Shown: positions 9,739-18,196 of the stretch, one piece after another
Layout of the letters: each line of letters starts with the position of its first letter
How positions within the stretch are numbered: position 1 is the stretch's first letter
Assembly: GCA_024508935.1 (NCBI GenBank)
Contig: JANINW010000018.1
Location: 127,115 to 191,114 of the forward strand
Direction of reading: 5' to 3'
Origin: Flavipsychrobacter sp.
GTDB taxonomy: Bacteria > Bacteroidota > Bacteroidia > Chitinophagales > Chitinophagaceae
DNA: 64,000 bases
The notes under the pieces: generated by a model
Databases searched by the model: none
Seen by the model: the letters and a program-made list of their open reading frames with translations, nothing else
What the model was told of the DNA's origin: nothing
Position numbers and translations under genes: made by a program

Positions 9739-9752
9739 TACAATTATCTTAT

Positions 9753-9760
9753 TATTTTTG
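9753..9760 (+). promoter_or_regulatory. -7 element (TATTTTTG) 4 nt from the paaG start codon
   Basis: TATTTTTG followed by CC matches TAnnTTTG. Only four bases separate it from ATG 9765, so transcription should begin at or next to the A of the start codon, predicting a leaderless mRNA. Confidence 0.55.
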
Positions 9761-9764
9761 CCTT

Positions 9765-10544
9765 ATGAGCAATACCATTCTTTTTAATAAAGACAATGGC
9801 GTGGCATTCATCACGCTGAACCGTCCTGAAAAATTCAACAGTTTCAACCGAGAAATGGCCCTTGCTTTCCAGCAATGCCTGGATGACAGTGAGAAGGATG
9901 ATAGCGTGCGCTGTATATATATTACCGGATCCGGGAAAGCATTTTGCGCAGGACAAGACCTTGCAGAAGCGATAGACCCGCAAGGCCCTGAACTGGAACA
10001 AATAGTGCGTGAACATTATAACCCAATCATTTTGCGCCTGCGCAATATTGAAAAACCAATAGTATGCGCGGTAAATGGCGTGGCTGCCGGTGCCGGTGCC
10101 AATATAGCCCTGGCCTGCGATATAGTACTGGCTACAAAAGCGGCATCTTTCATACAGGCCTTTAGTAAAATAGCCCTGATACCGGATAGCGCCGGCACTT
10201 TCTTTTTACCACGCATGGTTGGTATGCAAAGGGCACTGGCACTCACTATGCTGGGCGACAAGGTGATGGCAGATGACGCGGTTGCTATGGGTATGATATA
10301 TAAAAGCTACGCAGATGAAATGTTCGAAACAGAAACAAAGCAGGTAGCCTACACCCTGGCGCAAATGCCTACCAAAGGCCTCGGACTCACCAAGCGCCTG
10401 ATAAATAATACCTACAATAATTCATTGGCCCAGCAATTGGACATGGAGAAACAATTACAAGTGCAGGCGGGTACTACAGAAGATTTTAAGGAAGGTGTAA
10501 ATGCCTTTCTTGAGAAAAGGAAACCTGTTTTCAAAGGGAAATAA
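9765..10544 (+). CDS. paaG: Enoyl-CoA hydratase/isomerase, PaaG type
   Basis: 259 residues, crotonase fold. Distinctive PaaG segments are present along the length: GKAFCAGQDL (oxyanion-hole strand), CAVNGVAAGAGANIALACDI, AFSKIALIPDSAGTFFLPR with the catalytic Asp in IPD, and the C-terminus KEGVNAFLEKRKPVFKGK. PaaG isomerises the ring-epoxide of phenylacetyl-CoA to an oxepin and also acts on other enoyl-CoAs. No other paa genes are in the window, so a general beta-oxidation role is equally possible. The stop codon abuts the stop of the convergent glycosyltransferase with no spacer. Confidence 0.8.
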   Translation: MSNTILFNKDNGVAFITLNRPEKFNSFNREMALAFQQCLDDSEKDDSVRCIYITGSGKAFCAGQDLAEAIDPQGPELEQIVREHYNPIILRLRNIEKPIVCAVNGVAAGAGANIALACDIVLATKAASFIQAFSKIALIPDSAGTFFLPRMVGMQRALALTMLGDKVMADDAVAMGMIYKSYADEMFETETKQVAYTLAQMPTKGLGLTKRLINNTYNNSLAQQLDMEKQLQVQAGTTEDFKEGVNAFLEKRKPVFKGK

Positions 10545-11576
10545 TCAGACACTACCTGTAGACAGTACAAATGCGGGCTTGCGTACAGGCTGCGTATTTT
10601 CACGTATCACCTGCGCTACGATCTGCGCAGTCATATCGGGATAATTCACCGGGACAGCATTGCCGGCAACCAGCCACCATGTAATGCGCTCATAATATTT
10701 CCGGCCAAGGTATTTTATCACCGGTACGCCTATAGTTTCCAGCGCGGCAGCATTGCATTGCTGTTCGTATTGCTGCTGCATGGGTATCACTAATAATTTC
10801 TTACCGAGAAATAATGCTTCGGCAGGCCCTTCAAAACCTGCACCGCATAATACGCCGGTACTGGCAGCCATGCTTTTTATAAAAGCATCGTTCTCTATTG
10901 GCTGAACAGAAATGTTTTTGAAGCTGAATGGTATCTTATTGTGCTTGGAAAAAACCTGCCATTTTACGTTCTCAAAAAAAGATAAGTGAGCTACAATGGT
11001 TTCATCATCGTAAGCAGGTAAATACACCGTGTAATGTCCCTCATTTGACGGTGTTATATCCCTTACCTGTTTCCGTATAACAGGGGTAAATACATTTTTT
11101 GAAAAAGCCCTGAAATGAAACCCGTAAGCTTCTGTTACAGGGGCATAGTATTTCAGTACCAGTTTACCTTTCAGATCACTATGCTCGGGTAAGGGCGCGT
11201 AAGGAGACAACACCGCACTCTGGTGGCTAAGCCCTATGCAATCAATATTCTTCAGTTTACATGCCCATGCCGATACGGGTTCAAAATCATTTATGACCAG
11301 GTCGTAATCCTGCACCGGCAATTTTTTAATATCCTTTATTAAACGGAACAGCTTTAACTTTTTTGCTGTCTGCCATATATCTACGCCACCTTTGTTGCCG
11401 AAAATAAAACTCATACCGTATAGCCGATATTTTACGGGGTAGGGGAAATCTACATCTGCCTGTATGCCGCTGATAAGCACGTCTACTTCTCCGTATTTAG
11501 CCAATTCAGGATATACATCCCTGGCGCGGCTCAGGTGACCATTACCGGTACCTTGTATAGCAAATAAAATTTTCAT
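10545..11576 (-). CDS. MurG/GT1-like glycosyltransferase (PF13528-type)
   Basis: 343 residues with two Rossmann-like halves. The acceptor domain starts MKILFAIQGTGNGHLSRA, the glycine-rich opening of MurG-like GT-B enzymes. The donor domain contains VLCGAGFEGPAEALFLGKKL and IPMQQQYEQQCNAAAL, the usual nucleotide-sugar binding segments. No membrane span. Its ATG overlaps the stop codon of the upstream phosphoesterase (TGATG), indicating translational coupling and a shared role, probably in envelope glycolipid synthesis. Substrates unknown. Confidence 0.82.
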   Translation of the reverse strand: MKILFAIQGTGNGHLSRARDVYPELAKYGEVDVLISGIQADVDFPYPVKYRLYGMSFIFGNKGGVDIWQTAKKLKLFRLIKDIKKLPVQDYDLVINDFEPVSAWACKLKNIDCIGLSHQSAVLSPYAPLPEHSDLKGKLVLKYYAPVTEAYGFHFRAFSKNVFTPVIRKQVRDITPSNEGHYTVYLPAYDDETIVAHLSFFENVKWQVFSKHNKIPFSFKNISVQPIENDAFIKSMAASTGVLCGAGFEGPAEALFLGKKLLVIPMQQQYEQQCNAAALETIGVPVIKYLGRKYYERITWWLVAGNAVPVNYPDMTAQIVAQVIRENTQPVRKPAFVLSTGSV

Positions 11577-12466
11577 CAGGCAGCTTCTACTTTCGTTATG
11601 TCCCTTTGATCGCGGCTATCGTCACTTCGTTTTACATTCAATTCCTGCAGCAAACTGTTCATCAGCTCTTTAGCGCTTTCCTTAGGCTGCTTCTTTTTAT
11701 TGATATCTATAGCCTGCGCTACTTCATCCTCTGCATAACGGTAAATACTCCATTTGGAATCATTGTATTCCAGTGCTGTAAGGTTCTCTATCCAGTCACC
11801 TGAATTCATGTATACTACTGTTCCTTTTTCTGTAACTATTGTCCGTATCTCAGGCTGGTGTATATGCCCGCACACAACGTATTTATACTGGTTATCGGCA
11901 GCTATTTCGCAAACAGTAGATTCAAATTTGTTGATGAATTTTACGGCACTCTTCACACTGTTCTTTATCTTTTTGGATAAGGAAACTTTACCCCTGCCCA
12001 TTTTAGCTGATATAAAGTTGACAAAGCGGTTAATGAGTATCAGGGTATCATAACCAATAGCACCCAGCTTAGCCAGCCATTTGCTATTCTTCATCACTAC
12101 ATCAAACACATCTCCGTGGAATATCCATACGTTCGCGCCATCTATTTTCAGCGATAGCTTGTTGGTGATCTTTAATGACCCCAGCTGAAAGTCTTTAAAC
12201 TTCCTGAGCATCTCATCATGATTACCGGGGATGTAATAGACAGGTACGTCTTTTGCAATAAGGCCTACGAGGTGTTTTATCACCATCATATGCATTGCTG
12301 GCCAGTAGCGTTTATTGAACTGCCAGATATCTATGATATCTCCGTTCAGTATCACCGCTTTGGGTTTAATGCTTTTCAGGTATTGCAGCAATTCTCTTGC
12401 ATGACAACCATAAGTCCCTAAATGTATGTCTGAAAGCACCACAATATCCACTTCTCTTTTCGCCAT
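11576..12466 (-). CDS. LpxH-like metallophosphoesterase (UDP-2,3-diacylglucosamine diphosphatase family)
   Basis: 296 residues. All calcineurin-type metal motifs are present in order: D-x-H in VVLSDIHLG, GD in VILNGDIIDIW, GNHD in YYIPGNHDEML, FHGDVFD, and GHIHQPE. Together these predict a two-metal phosphoesterase. The HGDVFD and WLAKLGAIGYD region resembles LpxH, which makes lipid X in lipid A synthesis. However, it is longer than LpxH of E. coli (about 240 residues), carries a charged C-terminal tail, and is coupled to a glycosyltransferase, so it may act on another lipid or sugar pyrophosphate. A housekeeping LpxH may lie elsewhere. Confidence 0.82.
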   Translation of the reverse strand: MAKREVDIVVLSDIHLGTYGCHARELLQYLKSIKPKAVILNGDIIDIWQFNKRYWPAMHMMVIKHLVGLIAKDVPVYYIPGNHDEMLRKFKDFQLGSLKITNKLSLKIDGANVWIFHGDVFDVVMKNSKWLAKLGAIGYDTLILINRFVNFISAKMGRGKVSLSKKIKNSVKSAVKFINKFESTVCEIAADNQYKYVVCGHIHQPEIRTIVTEKGTVVYMNSGDWIENLTALEYNDSKWSIYRYAEDEVAQAIDINKKKQPKESAKELMNSLLQELNVKRSDDSRDQRDITKVEAA

Positions 12467-12563
12467 TTGCCTGCTTCGTAAAGCTTTTGGTTATACAAAA
12501 TGACGATATTAATATGATGCATATATTACGAGAACATTAATTTAGTATTAGCAATTATGTGAA

Positions 12564-12590
12564 ATAAAAAAAGCGGCTTTTCAGCCGCTT
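12564..12590 (-). terminator. Intrinsic terminator after the M16-like gene
   Basis: Stem AAGCGGCT/AGCCGCTT (12571-12578 with 12583-12590). On the minus strand it is followed by a T run (complement of 12564-12570), downstream of the M16-like gene. Confidence 0.8.
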
Positions 12591-12617
12591 AATGTTTATA
12601 TGTTCTGTAACTAAATT

Positions 12618-13901
12618 TTAGATCACTACTACTTCATGGTAGTCTTCCTTCTTAAAATATTTCTGTGCCAGCAATTGCAGTTCTGCGGCTGTTACATTTT
12701 TGTATACCTGTATATTCCTGTTAAAATGGTCCACTGTCAGTCCGTTGAGGATAAGTGTACGCCAGCGCTGCAGTATGGAGAAGGGACCATCCAAGTCTCC
12801 CAGCAAGTTACCTAAAAGGTAGTTTTTTACCAGCAGCAGTTCATCGTTTTCCGCCGGTTCATTGCACAGTATTTCCATTTCTTTATAGATCTCGTTTACA
12901 GCAGGCTCAATAACATCCCGGCCTACTTCTGTATGCACTGTAAGCGCACCACCATTTACAAAAGGAGATACAGAGCTGTATATTCCATAGGTATAGCCCT
13001 TCTCCTCACGTATATTACTCATCAGCCTTGAGCCAAAGTATCCGCCAAATAATGTGTTTAACACCACCATCGGGGCAAAATCAGGGTGCTGCCTGTTGGG
13101 GAATAAACGGCCTATTCTTATAGCTCCCTGTACACCATTGGCATCGTTCACCAGTTTATACTTTTTATCGGGTGAAGTCTGTAAGGCAAATACACCTTTA
13201 TCCGGCGCCGTAACGGTAAGCAGTGGTCCTCCAAAAAATGCATCTAAAAGCTTTACTTCTTTATCGCCTACATTACCGGCCATAAATATTTTAACCTCTG
13301 CGAGATTGAAATGCTTACGATAAAAATCCAGTACAGCCTCGCGGTTAATTGCTTCTATCACTTCTTTTTTTGTGTAACGGCCGTATGGATGGCCTTCGCC
13401 AAACAGCAGGGCGTCTATTTTCTGGTTAGCTACAAAATCGCATTGGCGCAGGCTAACTGATAAACGCTGAATAGTGTTCTGCTTGTAGATACTCAGTTCT
13501 TCTTCAGGAAATATAGCCTCTGTCAGTATCTCGTGCACTATAGGCAAAAGTGCCGGCAAGTGCTTTGTAAGCGCGTATAAGGATACCGTAGTGAAATCGT
13601 TACCGGCATTTACTTTCAGGCTGGCACCATAAAACTCTAAAGCTTCATTTATCTGCTGCGCAGTTTTCTTTGCTGTGCCATTCTTCAGTAAACCAGCCAC
13701 TGTCTGGGCTATACCCTGCTGCTGCTCATACCATAGGCCTGCACTGAAAGCCCAATCTATTTCAACAACATCCTGCACACCGCCATTCAGCCAGTACAAT
13801 GGCAATCCATTGGTAAGTTTGTGCTCATTTATTGGCTGCAATACATAATCAAAGCTGATAGCGTCGTGTATAGCCGGTGGTGTTTTCCTGTCTGTTACCA
13901 T
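12618..13901 (-). CDS. M16 peptidase homologue lacking the zinc motif
   Basis: 427 residues with the two M16 (insulinase/mitochondrial processing peptidase) domains. Where active enzymes have HxxEH (GxxHxxEHxxFxGT), this protein reads GIAQTVAGLLKNGT, so the zinc ligands are missing. The second domain retains the R/Y pair in SNIREEKGYTYGIYSS, the feature contributed by the non-catalytic partner in bacterial M16 heterodimers. It is therefore probably the inactive subunit of a processing peptidase, yet the catalytic partner is not next to it. No obvious signal peptide. The gene lies 21 bp downstream of the thioesterase and may be co-transcribed. Confidence 0.85.
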   Translation of the reverse strand: MVTDRKTPPAIHDAISFDYVLQPINEHKLTNGLPLYWLNGGVQDVVEIDWAFSAGLWYEQQQGIAQTVAGLLKNGTAKKTAQQINEALEFYGASLKVNAGNDFTTVSLYALTKHLPALLPIVHEILTEAIFPEEELSIYKQNTIQRLSVSLRQCDFVANQKIDALLFGEGHPYGRYTKKEVIEAINREAVLDFYRKHFNLAEVKIFMAGNVGDKEVKLLDAFFGGPLLTVTAPDKGVFALQTSPDKKYKLVNDANGVQGAIRIGRLFPNRQHPDFAPMVVLNTLFGGYFGSRLMSNIREEKGYTYGIYSSVSPFVNGGALTVHTEVGRDVIEPAVNEIYKEMEILCNEPAENDELLLVKNYLLGNLLGDLDGPFSILQRWRTLILNGLTVDHFNRNIQVYKNVTAAELQLLAQKYFKKEDYHEVVVI

Positions 13902-13922
13902 TTCTAAGTTTTAGCTGCTAGG

Positions 13923-14438
13923 TTAATCTTTAATAAATAAAGCTCTTAATTCTCCTGCTTCTTCCGGCTTCATTTTACCGCCCAGTATCAGGCGTATTTG
14001 CCGGCGTCGTAACGCCCCGTCAAACATCTTTCTTTCTTCATCTGTTTCCGGTGTTATTACTGGCACTTTTCGCGGTCGGCCGTTAGGGTCTAAAGCTACG
14101 AAAGTAAGGTACGCTTCATTGCTCAGGTATTTGTATTGAGCTGAAAGATCTTCTCCCCATACACGCAAATACACCTCCATAGATGTATTGAATGAACGGG
14201 TAAGCTTAGCTTCTATTGTCAGCAGGTTGCCCAGTTTTATAGGATTATTGAATGAAACATTATCTACCGAGGCGGTTACAACCGGGCAATTGCAATGTTT
14301 TTGCGCAGATATTGCAGCAGCAATATCCATCCAGTGCATCAGCTTGCCACCCATGAGGTTGCCTAGTGTATTGGTATCATTCGGCAAAACCAGTTCAGAC
14401 ATGATAACATGTGTGTCCTGCGGCTTTTTAGATTGCAT
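13923..14438 (-). CDS. Acyl-CoA thioesterase (hotdog fold, YciA/ACOT type)
   Basis: 171 residues; single hotdog domain. Signatures include LPNDTNTLGNLMGGKLMHWMD (family Asp and the GG helix start) and TASVDNVSFNNPIKLGNLL. It hydrolyses acyl-CoA to free acid and CoA; substrate range is not predictable. It belongs to a minus-strand group with the M16-like gene and has its own -7 element 21 nt upstream. Confidence 0.9.
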   Translation of the reverse strand: MQSKKPQDTHVIMSELVLPNDTNTLGNLMGGKLMHWMDIAAAISAQKHCNCPVVTASVDNVSFNNPIKLGNLLTIEAKLTRSFNTSMEVYLRVWGEDLSAQYKYLSNEAYLTFVALDPNGRPRKVPVITPETDEERKMFDGALRRRQIRLILGGKMKPEEAGELRALFIKD

Positions 14439-14459
14439 ATTAATATTTTAAGAACGGGG

Positions 14460-14467
14460 CAAAGTTA
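14460..14467 (-). promoter_or_regulatory. -7 element (TAACTTTG) of the thioesterase gene
   Basis: Minus-strand TAACTTTG followed by CC; 21 nt before ATG 14438. Confidence 0.55.
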
Positions 14468-14488
14468 GGGTTTGAGAATGTATTTCAA

Positions 14489-16363
14489 CTATTTCCATGT
14501 TGTATTTAGCTTCAGCCCTATAGTATACCACCTGCCGGGCAGTTGAACGGTACTGATCTCCTTATAACGGGTGTCCAGCAAATTATTCACATCGGCATAT
14601 AATGCCCAATGTTTTTGCTGGTAGGCAATGCGTATATCCATCAAGGTATAATCATTGGCATTGATGCGGTACAGGTATCTTGTATTAATATCCAGCTGTA
14701 TCCTGTTGAAGAATAAACTTTGCAGTGAAGCTGTAAACTGGTGCCTCAATGCTTCGACAGCATATTTTGATATCTCAGTAGCAGGTGTTTCTATCACCGG
14801 CTGCAGGTAGGTATAATTAGCCCCTATTGTTAATTTATAGCCTTGGGGCATACTTGCGTGCTTACCCACATTATAATTTACCTGTGCAGTAAATCCCTGG
14901 GTATTGATAGACTGGAAATTTTGCGGCTGCCATGCATCGGTGGGATTAGCCCTTACCCAATCAATAAAATCGGTTGTTCGACGGTAAAAATAGGTTGCTC
15001 TTGCAAATAGCACATCACGGCTCCATTGCAATCCACCTTCTGCATAGAAGGCATGTTCGGGTGTAAGCTGTGCATTCCCAATATTGGTTGGTCCTTTGTA
15101 ATACAGATCGGTATAAGTAGGCAGTCTTTCGCCGGTAGTTGCATTGGCAAAAATTTTCCAATTATTGTTAACGTTATACCCTATGTCCACTCCCGGGAAT
15201 AGTTGCCAGCCGTAGCTGCTGTTGTAGTTGCCATAAAGCCCCGCGCCGGCGTTCAGCCTGGCTGAAAAGCTATGTTTGTATTCGGCATACAAGCCTAGGT
15301 TATTCCTATCCCACTTGCCCAGGTTGCTGCTGTTTATATTCTCATACCTGTATTCTACTCCGGCACCTAGTACGCCTTTACCCAATTCAATACTGCTCTG
15401 CAGTTCACCTGTTACAACTTCCGTTTCGTGGTAGTTCTGGTACGCCAAAGGGTTTTGTTTTATGAAGATATATTCATCGCTATTATAACGATAGCTGATG
15501 CGCGGTGTCAATTTGAACTTTGAAGAGGGGTGATAATTATAACCCACACTTCCCAATACAGTTTGTACCGTTTCGGTCGAATTCACATCTTTCGGTGCTG
15601 CATAAAAACCGTTAGCCCCAAAACTGTTTTTTATATATCCTCCCATTGCCTCAATATTATTTTTACTATTGAGGTCAACGTGGTTTTGATAAAATACTCT
15701 GTTCGCTTTGAATGCGGTATTATATTGATAACCATTACCTTCATCGTGCGCCAATGATATTAAATGCGACTGCGCCTCACCGCCTACACCTACTGTTGCC
15801 TGGGCACCCCAGCCATAATACGTGTTGCCAGTTGCAGAATCGGTTTGTAGACTGCTGCCGGCGTATAATTGAGCAGCGGCAAAATTGGCTTTTGTTTGTT
15901 TGGTAACAATATTTACTGCACCTGCTAATGCATTCAGCCCATATGTACGCGCAGCAGGACCACGTAAAATTTCAATATGGTCTATGGCTGATAATGGCAC
16001 AGGGATATTGAGCATGTGGTGCCCTGTTTGCGGATCAGACATTTTTACGCCGTTCAGCAATACCAATACCTGGTCGAAAGTGCTTCCGTCAATGCTGATA
16101 TCTGCCTGCGTTCCGCTTACACCTCTTTGCCGGATATCAACGCCTGCTGCGTAAGCAAGCAGTTCATTTACTGATTTTACCGGCAGCATGCTTATCTGCT
16201 TACTGTCAATGATCTGTATATTCCTGTTTTGGTTGCCAAAGGGAGCCTGTATCCTGTTCTCACGAACAATTACAGAATCGAGCATTGTTTTTTCCTGTGC
16301 GCTTGCGGTGAAGCAAGCTGCTGATAACATAATACTGAGGCTAACGCCTAAGTTTTGTTTCAT
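14489..16363 (-). CDS. TonB-dependent outer-membrane receptor (BtuB-like size)
   Basis: 624 residues. Signal peptide ends at about residue 22 (...AACFTASAQ). The plug domain (about 30-150) includes IQIIDSKQISMLPVKSVNEL, QADISIDGSTFDQVLVLLNG and EILRGPAARTYGLNALAGAVNIVT. A 22-strand barrel follows with its C-terminal aromatic end (...WYTIGLKLNTTWK). It lacks the carboxypeptidase-like N-terminal domain and SusD partner of glycan receptors and is of the small BtuB/siderophore type. The 70-bp upstream gap is too short for a cobalamin riboswitch, so the substrate remains open. Confidence 0.9.
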   Translation of the reverse strand: MKQNLGVSLSIMLSAACFTASAQEKTMLDSVIVRENRIQAPFGNQNRNIQIIDSKQISMLPVKSVNELLAYAAGVDIRQRGVSGTQADISIDGSTFDQVLVLLNGVKMSDPQTGHHMLNIPVPLSAIDHIEILRGPAARTYGLNALAGAVNIVTKQTKANFAAAQLYAGSSLQTDSATGNTYYGWGAQATVGVGGEAQSHLISLAHDEGNGYQYNTAFKANRVFYQNHVDLNSKNNIEAMGGYIKNSFGANGFYAAPKDVNSTETVQTVLGSVGYNYHPSSKFKLTPRISYRYNSDEYIFIKQNPLAYQNYHETEVVTGELQSSIELGKGVLGAGVEYRYENINSSNLGKWDRNNLGLYAEYKHSFSARLNAGAGLYGNYNSSYGWQLFPGVDIGYNVNNNWKIFANATTGERLPTYTDLYYKGPTNIGNAQLTPEHAFYAEGGLQWSRDVLFARATYFYRRTTDFIDWVRANPTDAWQPQNFQSINTQGFTAQVNYNVGKHASMPQGYKLTIGANYTYLQPVIETPATEISKYAVEALRHQFTASLQSLFFNRIQLDINTRYLYRINANDYTLMDIRIAYQQKHWALYADVNNLLDTRYKEISTVQLPGRWYTIGLKLNTTWK

Positions 16364-16385
16364 AACTGCTTAGTTTTTTGCGTCG

Positions 16386-16393
16386 CAAATTTA
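16386..16393 (-). promoter_or_regulatory. -7 element (TAAATTTG) of the TonB receptor gene
   Basis: Minus-strand TAAATTTG followed by CG; 22 nt before ATG 16363. Confidence 0.5.
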
Positions 16394-16433
16394 TAAGCAG
16401 CATTCCCGGTAAAAAGAATGATTTAAAGCATAT

Positions 16434-16874
16434 TTAAGAACGTAACATCTCAACATGTGGAATTCCGTCTTCTATATATACTTCACTTATTGTATTAAAA
16501 CCAAAGCTCTCATAAAACGACTTCAAATACACTTGTGCGCCTATATGTATAGCTTGCCTGCCGTAGCGGTCTTCAATGCAGGCAATAGATGTTTCCATCA
16601 ATTCTTTTCCAAGCCCTTTTCTTCTATAAGAGGGGTGGGTAACCACTCTTCCTATGGATATTTCTTTGTAAGACACGCCGGCAGGTACTATACGGCTATA
16701 TGCAACCATTACATCATCTTCATATCCCAGCAGGTGAAAAGATTTTTGGTCTTTGTCATCTATATCCAGGAACACACAATTTTGCTCTACCACAAACACC
16801 AGGCTGCGTAACTTAAGCAGTTCATACATTTCTGCGCCATTCAGCTCTTCAAAAGATTTATATACCCATGTCAT
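16434..16874 (-). CDS. GNAT N-acetyltransferase, ElaA family
   Basis: 146 residues starting MTWVYKSFEELNGAEMYELL at ATG 16874; the frame further upstream begins only with TTG. ElaA signatures are LRSLVFVVEQNC, the acetyl-CoA pyrophosphate-binding loop RRKGLGKEL, IGRVVTHPSYR, and the C-terminal YESFGF and EDGIPHVEML. Cytoplasmic; the substrate is unknown for this family. It follows a strong terminator, so it likely has its own promoter. Confidence 0.88.
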   Translation of the reverse strand: MTWVYKSFEELNGAEMYELLKLRSLVFVVEQNCVFLDIDDKDQKSFHLLGYEDDVMVAYSRIVPAGVSYKEISIGRVVTHPSYRRKGLGKELMETSIACIEDRYGRQAIHIGAQVYLKSFYESFGFNTISEVYIEDGIPHVEMLRS

Positions 16875-16887
16875 ATAGATCAAAAAT

Positions 16888-16917
16888 ACAGCGGCCGGTT
16901 TTAAAACCGGCCGCTGT
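16888..16917 (-). terminator. 30-bp perfect palindrome, terminator of the T9SS gene
   Basis: ACAGCGGCCGGTTTT directly followed by its exact complement. On the minus strand it continues into ATTTTTG. It ends the secreted-protein gene at 16941. Confidence 0.85.
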
Positions 16918-16940
16918 TAATACCATTTATCGTTTTAAAA

Positions 16941-18116
16941 TTACAATGCTACAATTGGCTTGATAGCCTCTACTACACCATTACATGAAATGGTTACATA
17001 ATAAAAACCATTGGTAGCAGCGGCAGGCATTTGCACCTGTGCAGTATTACCACTCACGGTTAATGCACCATTGGCAATCTTTTTACCTTCCATATTTACC
17101 ATCTCGTAGGTCCAGCTGCCTGTTTTGGCATCAGCAATTTTTACAGAAAAAGTTTTATTCACCACCGGATTAGGATAGATACTTATGCTTTTATTATTGT
17201 TTACTTCGTTTACCCCATCCTCAAACAATTTGAAGCGCTCCCTGTTCAGGTTCAGATCCTTCAGCTGGGAGAAAGTGTTATCGGTATACGTAGCGCTCAC
17301 CAATGGCGTCAGCTCATACTGGCGGTAAAAATTCCGCTGGTAAACGTAGTTTGTTTGGCCTTGCGACAGACCTATTTGCGCCAGCAGCACTGCAGGTGCA
17401 GGCGAGCCATTCACATAAAAGCTGTCGGTAGAAGATACTGTGCTCTCAATTTGTAATACACCCATATTGGCTGATATAGCACCATTAGGATAGCTTGCCT
17501 TTATATTGCCCCATCCTACTACTTTGTAATTTGATGCCATCACAGACCGCCTTTGTGCAGGTGCATTAGTAGCCAGGGGATTGTAAGTAATGGTCATATT
17601 GGTAGTGCTTTTTGAAGAAGATGTCCAGCTTGAGCCCATGGTAGTCGGGAAAACTAAAAGCTTCTGGGGCACATCATAATTCACATCCTGCGCCAGTATC
17701 ACCAGGCTATCCAATACATTGCTGGTATTCAATGAAAATGCCTGCCGTGTCAGCCTTTCTCCATACAGCATATTGCCGGCATTGGTCACAGCAAACATAA
17801 GATTGGTCTCATAATGCTGCGTTGGGTTGATATTGTATATTACAAGATTAGACATTGTGGCATTAGGGAAATTAGTAACCGGTGTATATTTCAGGTTTGT
17901 AGTCAGTGGTTTATACGTTACAGTTGTAAAATCCCAATTAGCATTAGTGGCAGGCGCCAAATTTGGTACACTTGCATTTAGCAAGATGTTGGACATTACA
18001 TCGGTACGGTTCAATGTAACAGGAACAGCACCGGGATAAAGGCCAATAGGGGTTTGTGCTATAGCAGTTGAAGCGAGTAGCATGCTGCACAAAATAGAGG
18101 GTAAGTGTTTTTTCAT
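16941..18116 (-). CDS. Type IX secretion cargo protein with type A sorting domain
   Basis: 391 residues. Signal peptide MKKHLPSILCSMLLASTAIA, cleaved near AQ. The middle is a beta-rich domain without recognisable catalytic motifs (about 25-300). The C-terminal sorting domain (about 310-391) has the hallmarks SIYPNPV, MVNMEGKKIANG, and GFYYVTI near the end. It should be exported by Sec, then crossed and anchored at the outer membrane by the T9SS. Function unknown. Confidence 0.88.
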   Translation of the reverse strand: MKKHLPSILCSMLLASTAIAQTPIGLYPGAVPVTLNRTDVMSNILLNASVPNLAPATNANWDFTTVTYKPLTTNLKYTPVTNFPNATMSNLVIYNINPTQHYETNLMFAVTNAGNMLYGERLTRQAFSLNTSNVLDSLVILAQDVNYDVPQKLLVFPTTMGSSWTSSSKSTTNMTITYNPLATNAPAQRRSVMASNYKVVGWGNIKASYPNGAISANMGVLQIESTVSSTDSFYVNGSPAPAVLLAQIGLSQGQTNYVYQRNFYRQYELTPLVSATYTDNTFSQLKDLNLNRERFKLFEDGVNEVNNNKSISIYPNPVVNKTFSVKIADAKTGSWTYEMVNMEGKKIANGALTVSGNTAQVQMPAAATNGFYYVTISCNGVVEAIKPIVAL

Positions 18117-18162
18117 ATAGGTATAATATTTGAGAATAATACTAAAATAAGACCTTTTCGGT

Positions 18163-18196
18163 AATAATAAAGCCCCTTGAAGGGGGCTTTATTATT
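18163..18196. terminator. Intrinsic terminator downstream of carB
   Basis: Stem AATAATAAAGCCCC/GGGGCTTTATTATT (18163-18176 with 18183-18196) around loop TTGAAG. It stands just after the carB stop codon on the minus strand. Confidence 0.85.

Noticed and set aside
16364..16433. Cobalamin riboswitch ahead of the BtuB-like receptor
   Set aside because: The gap is only 70 bp, and the -7 element leaves a leader of under 20 nt.
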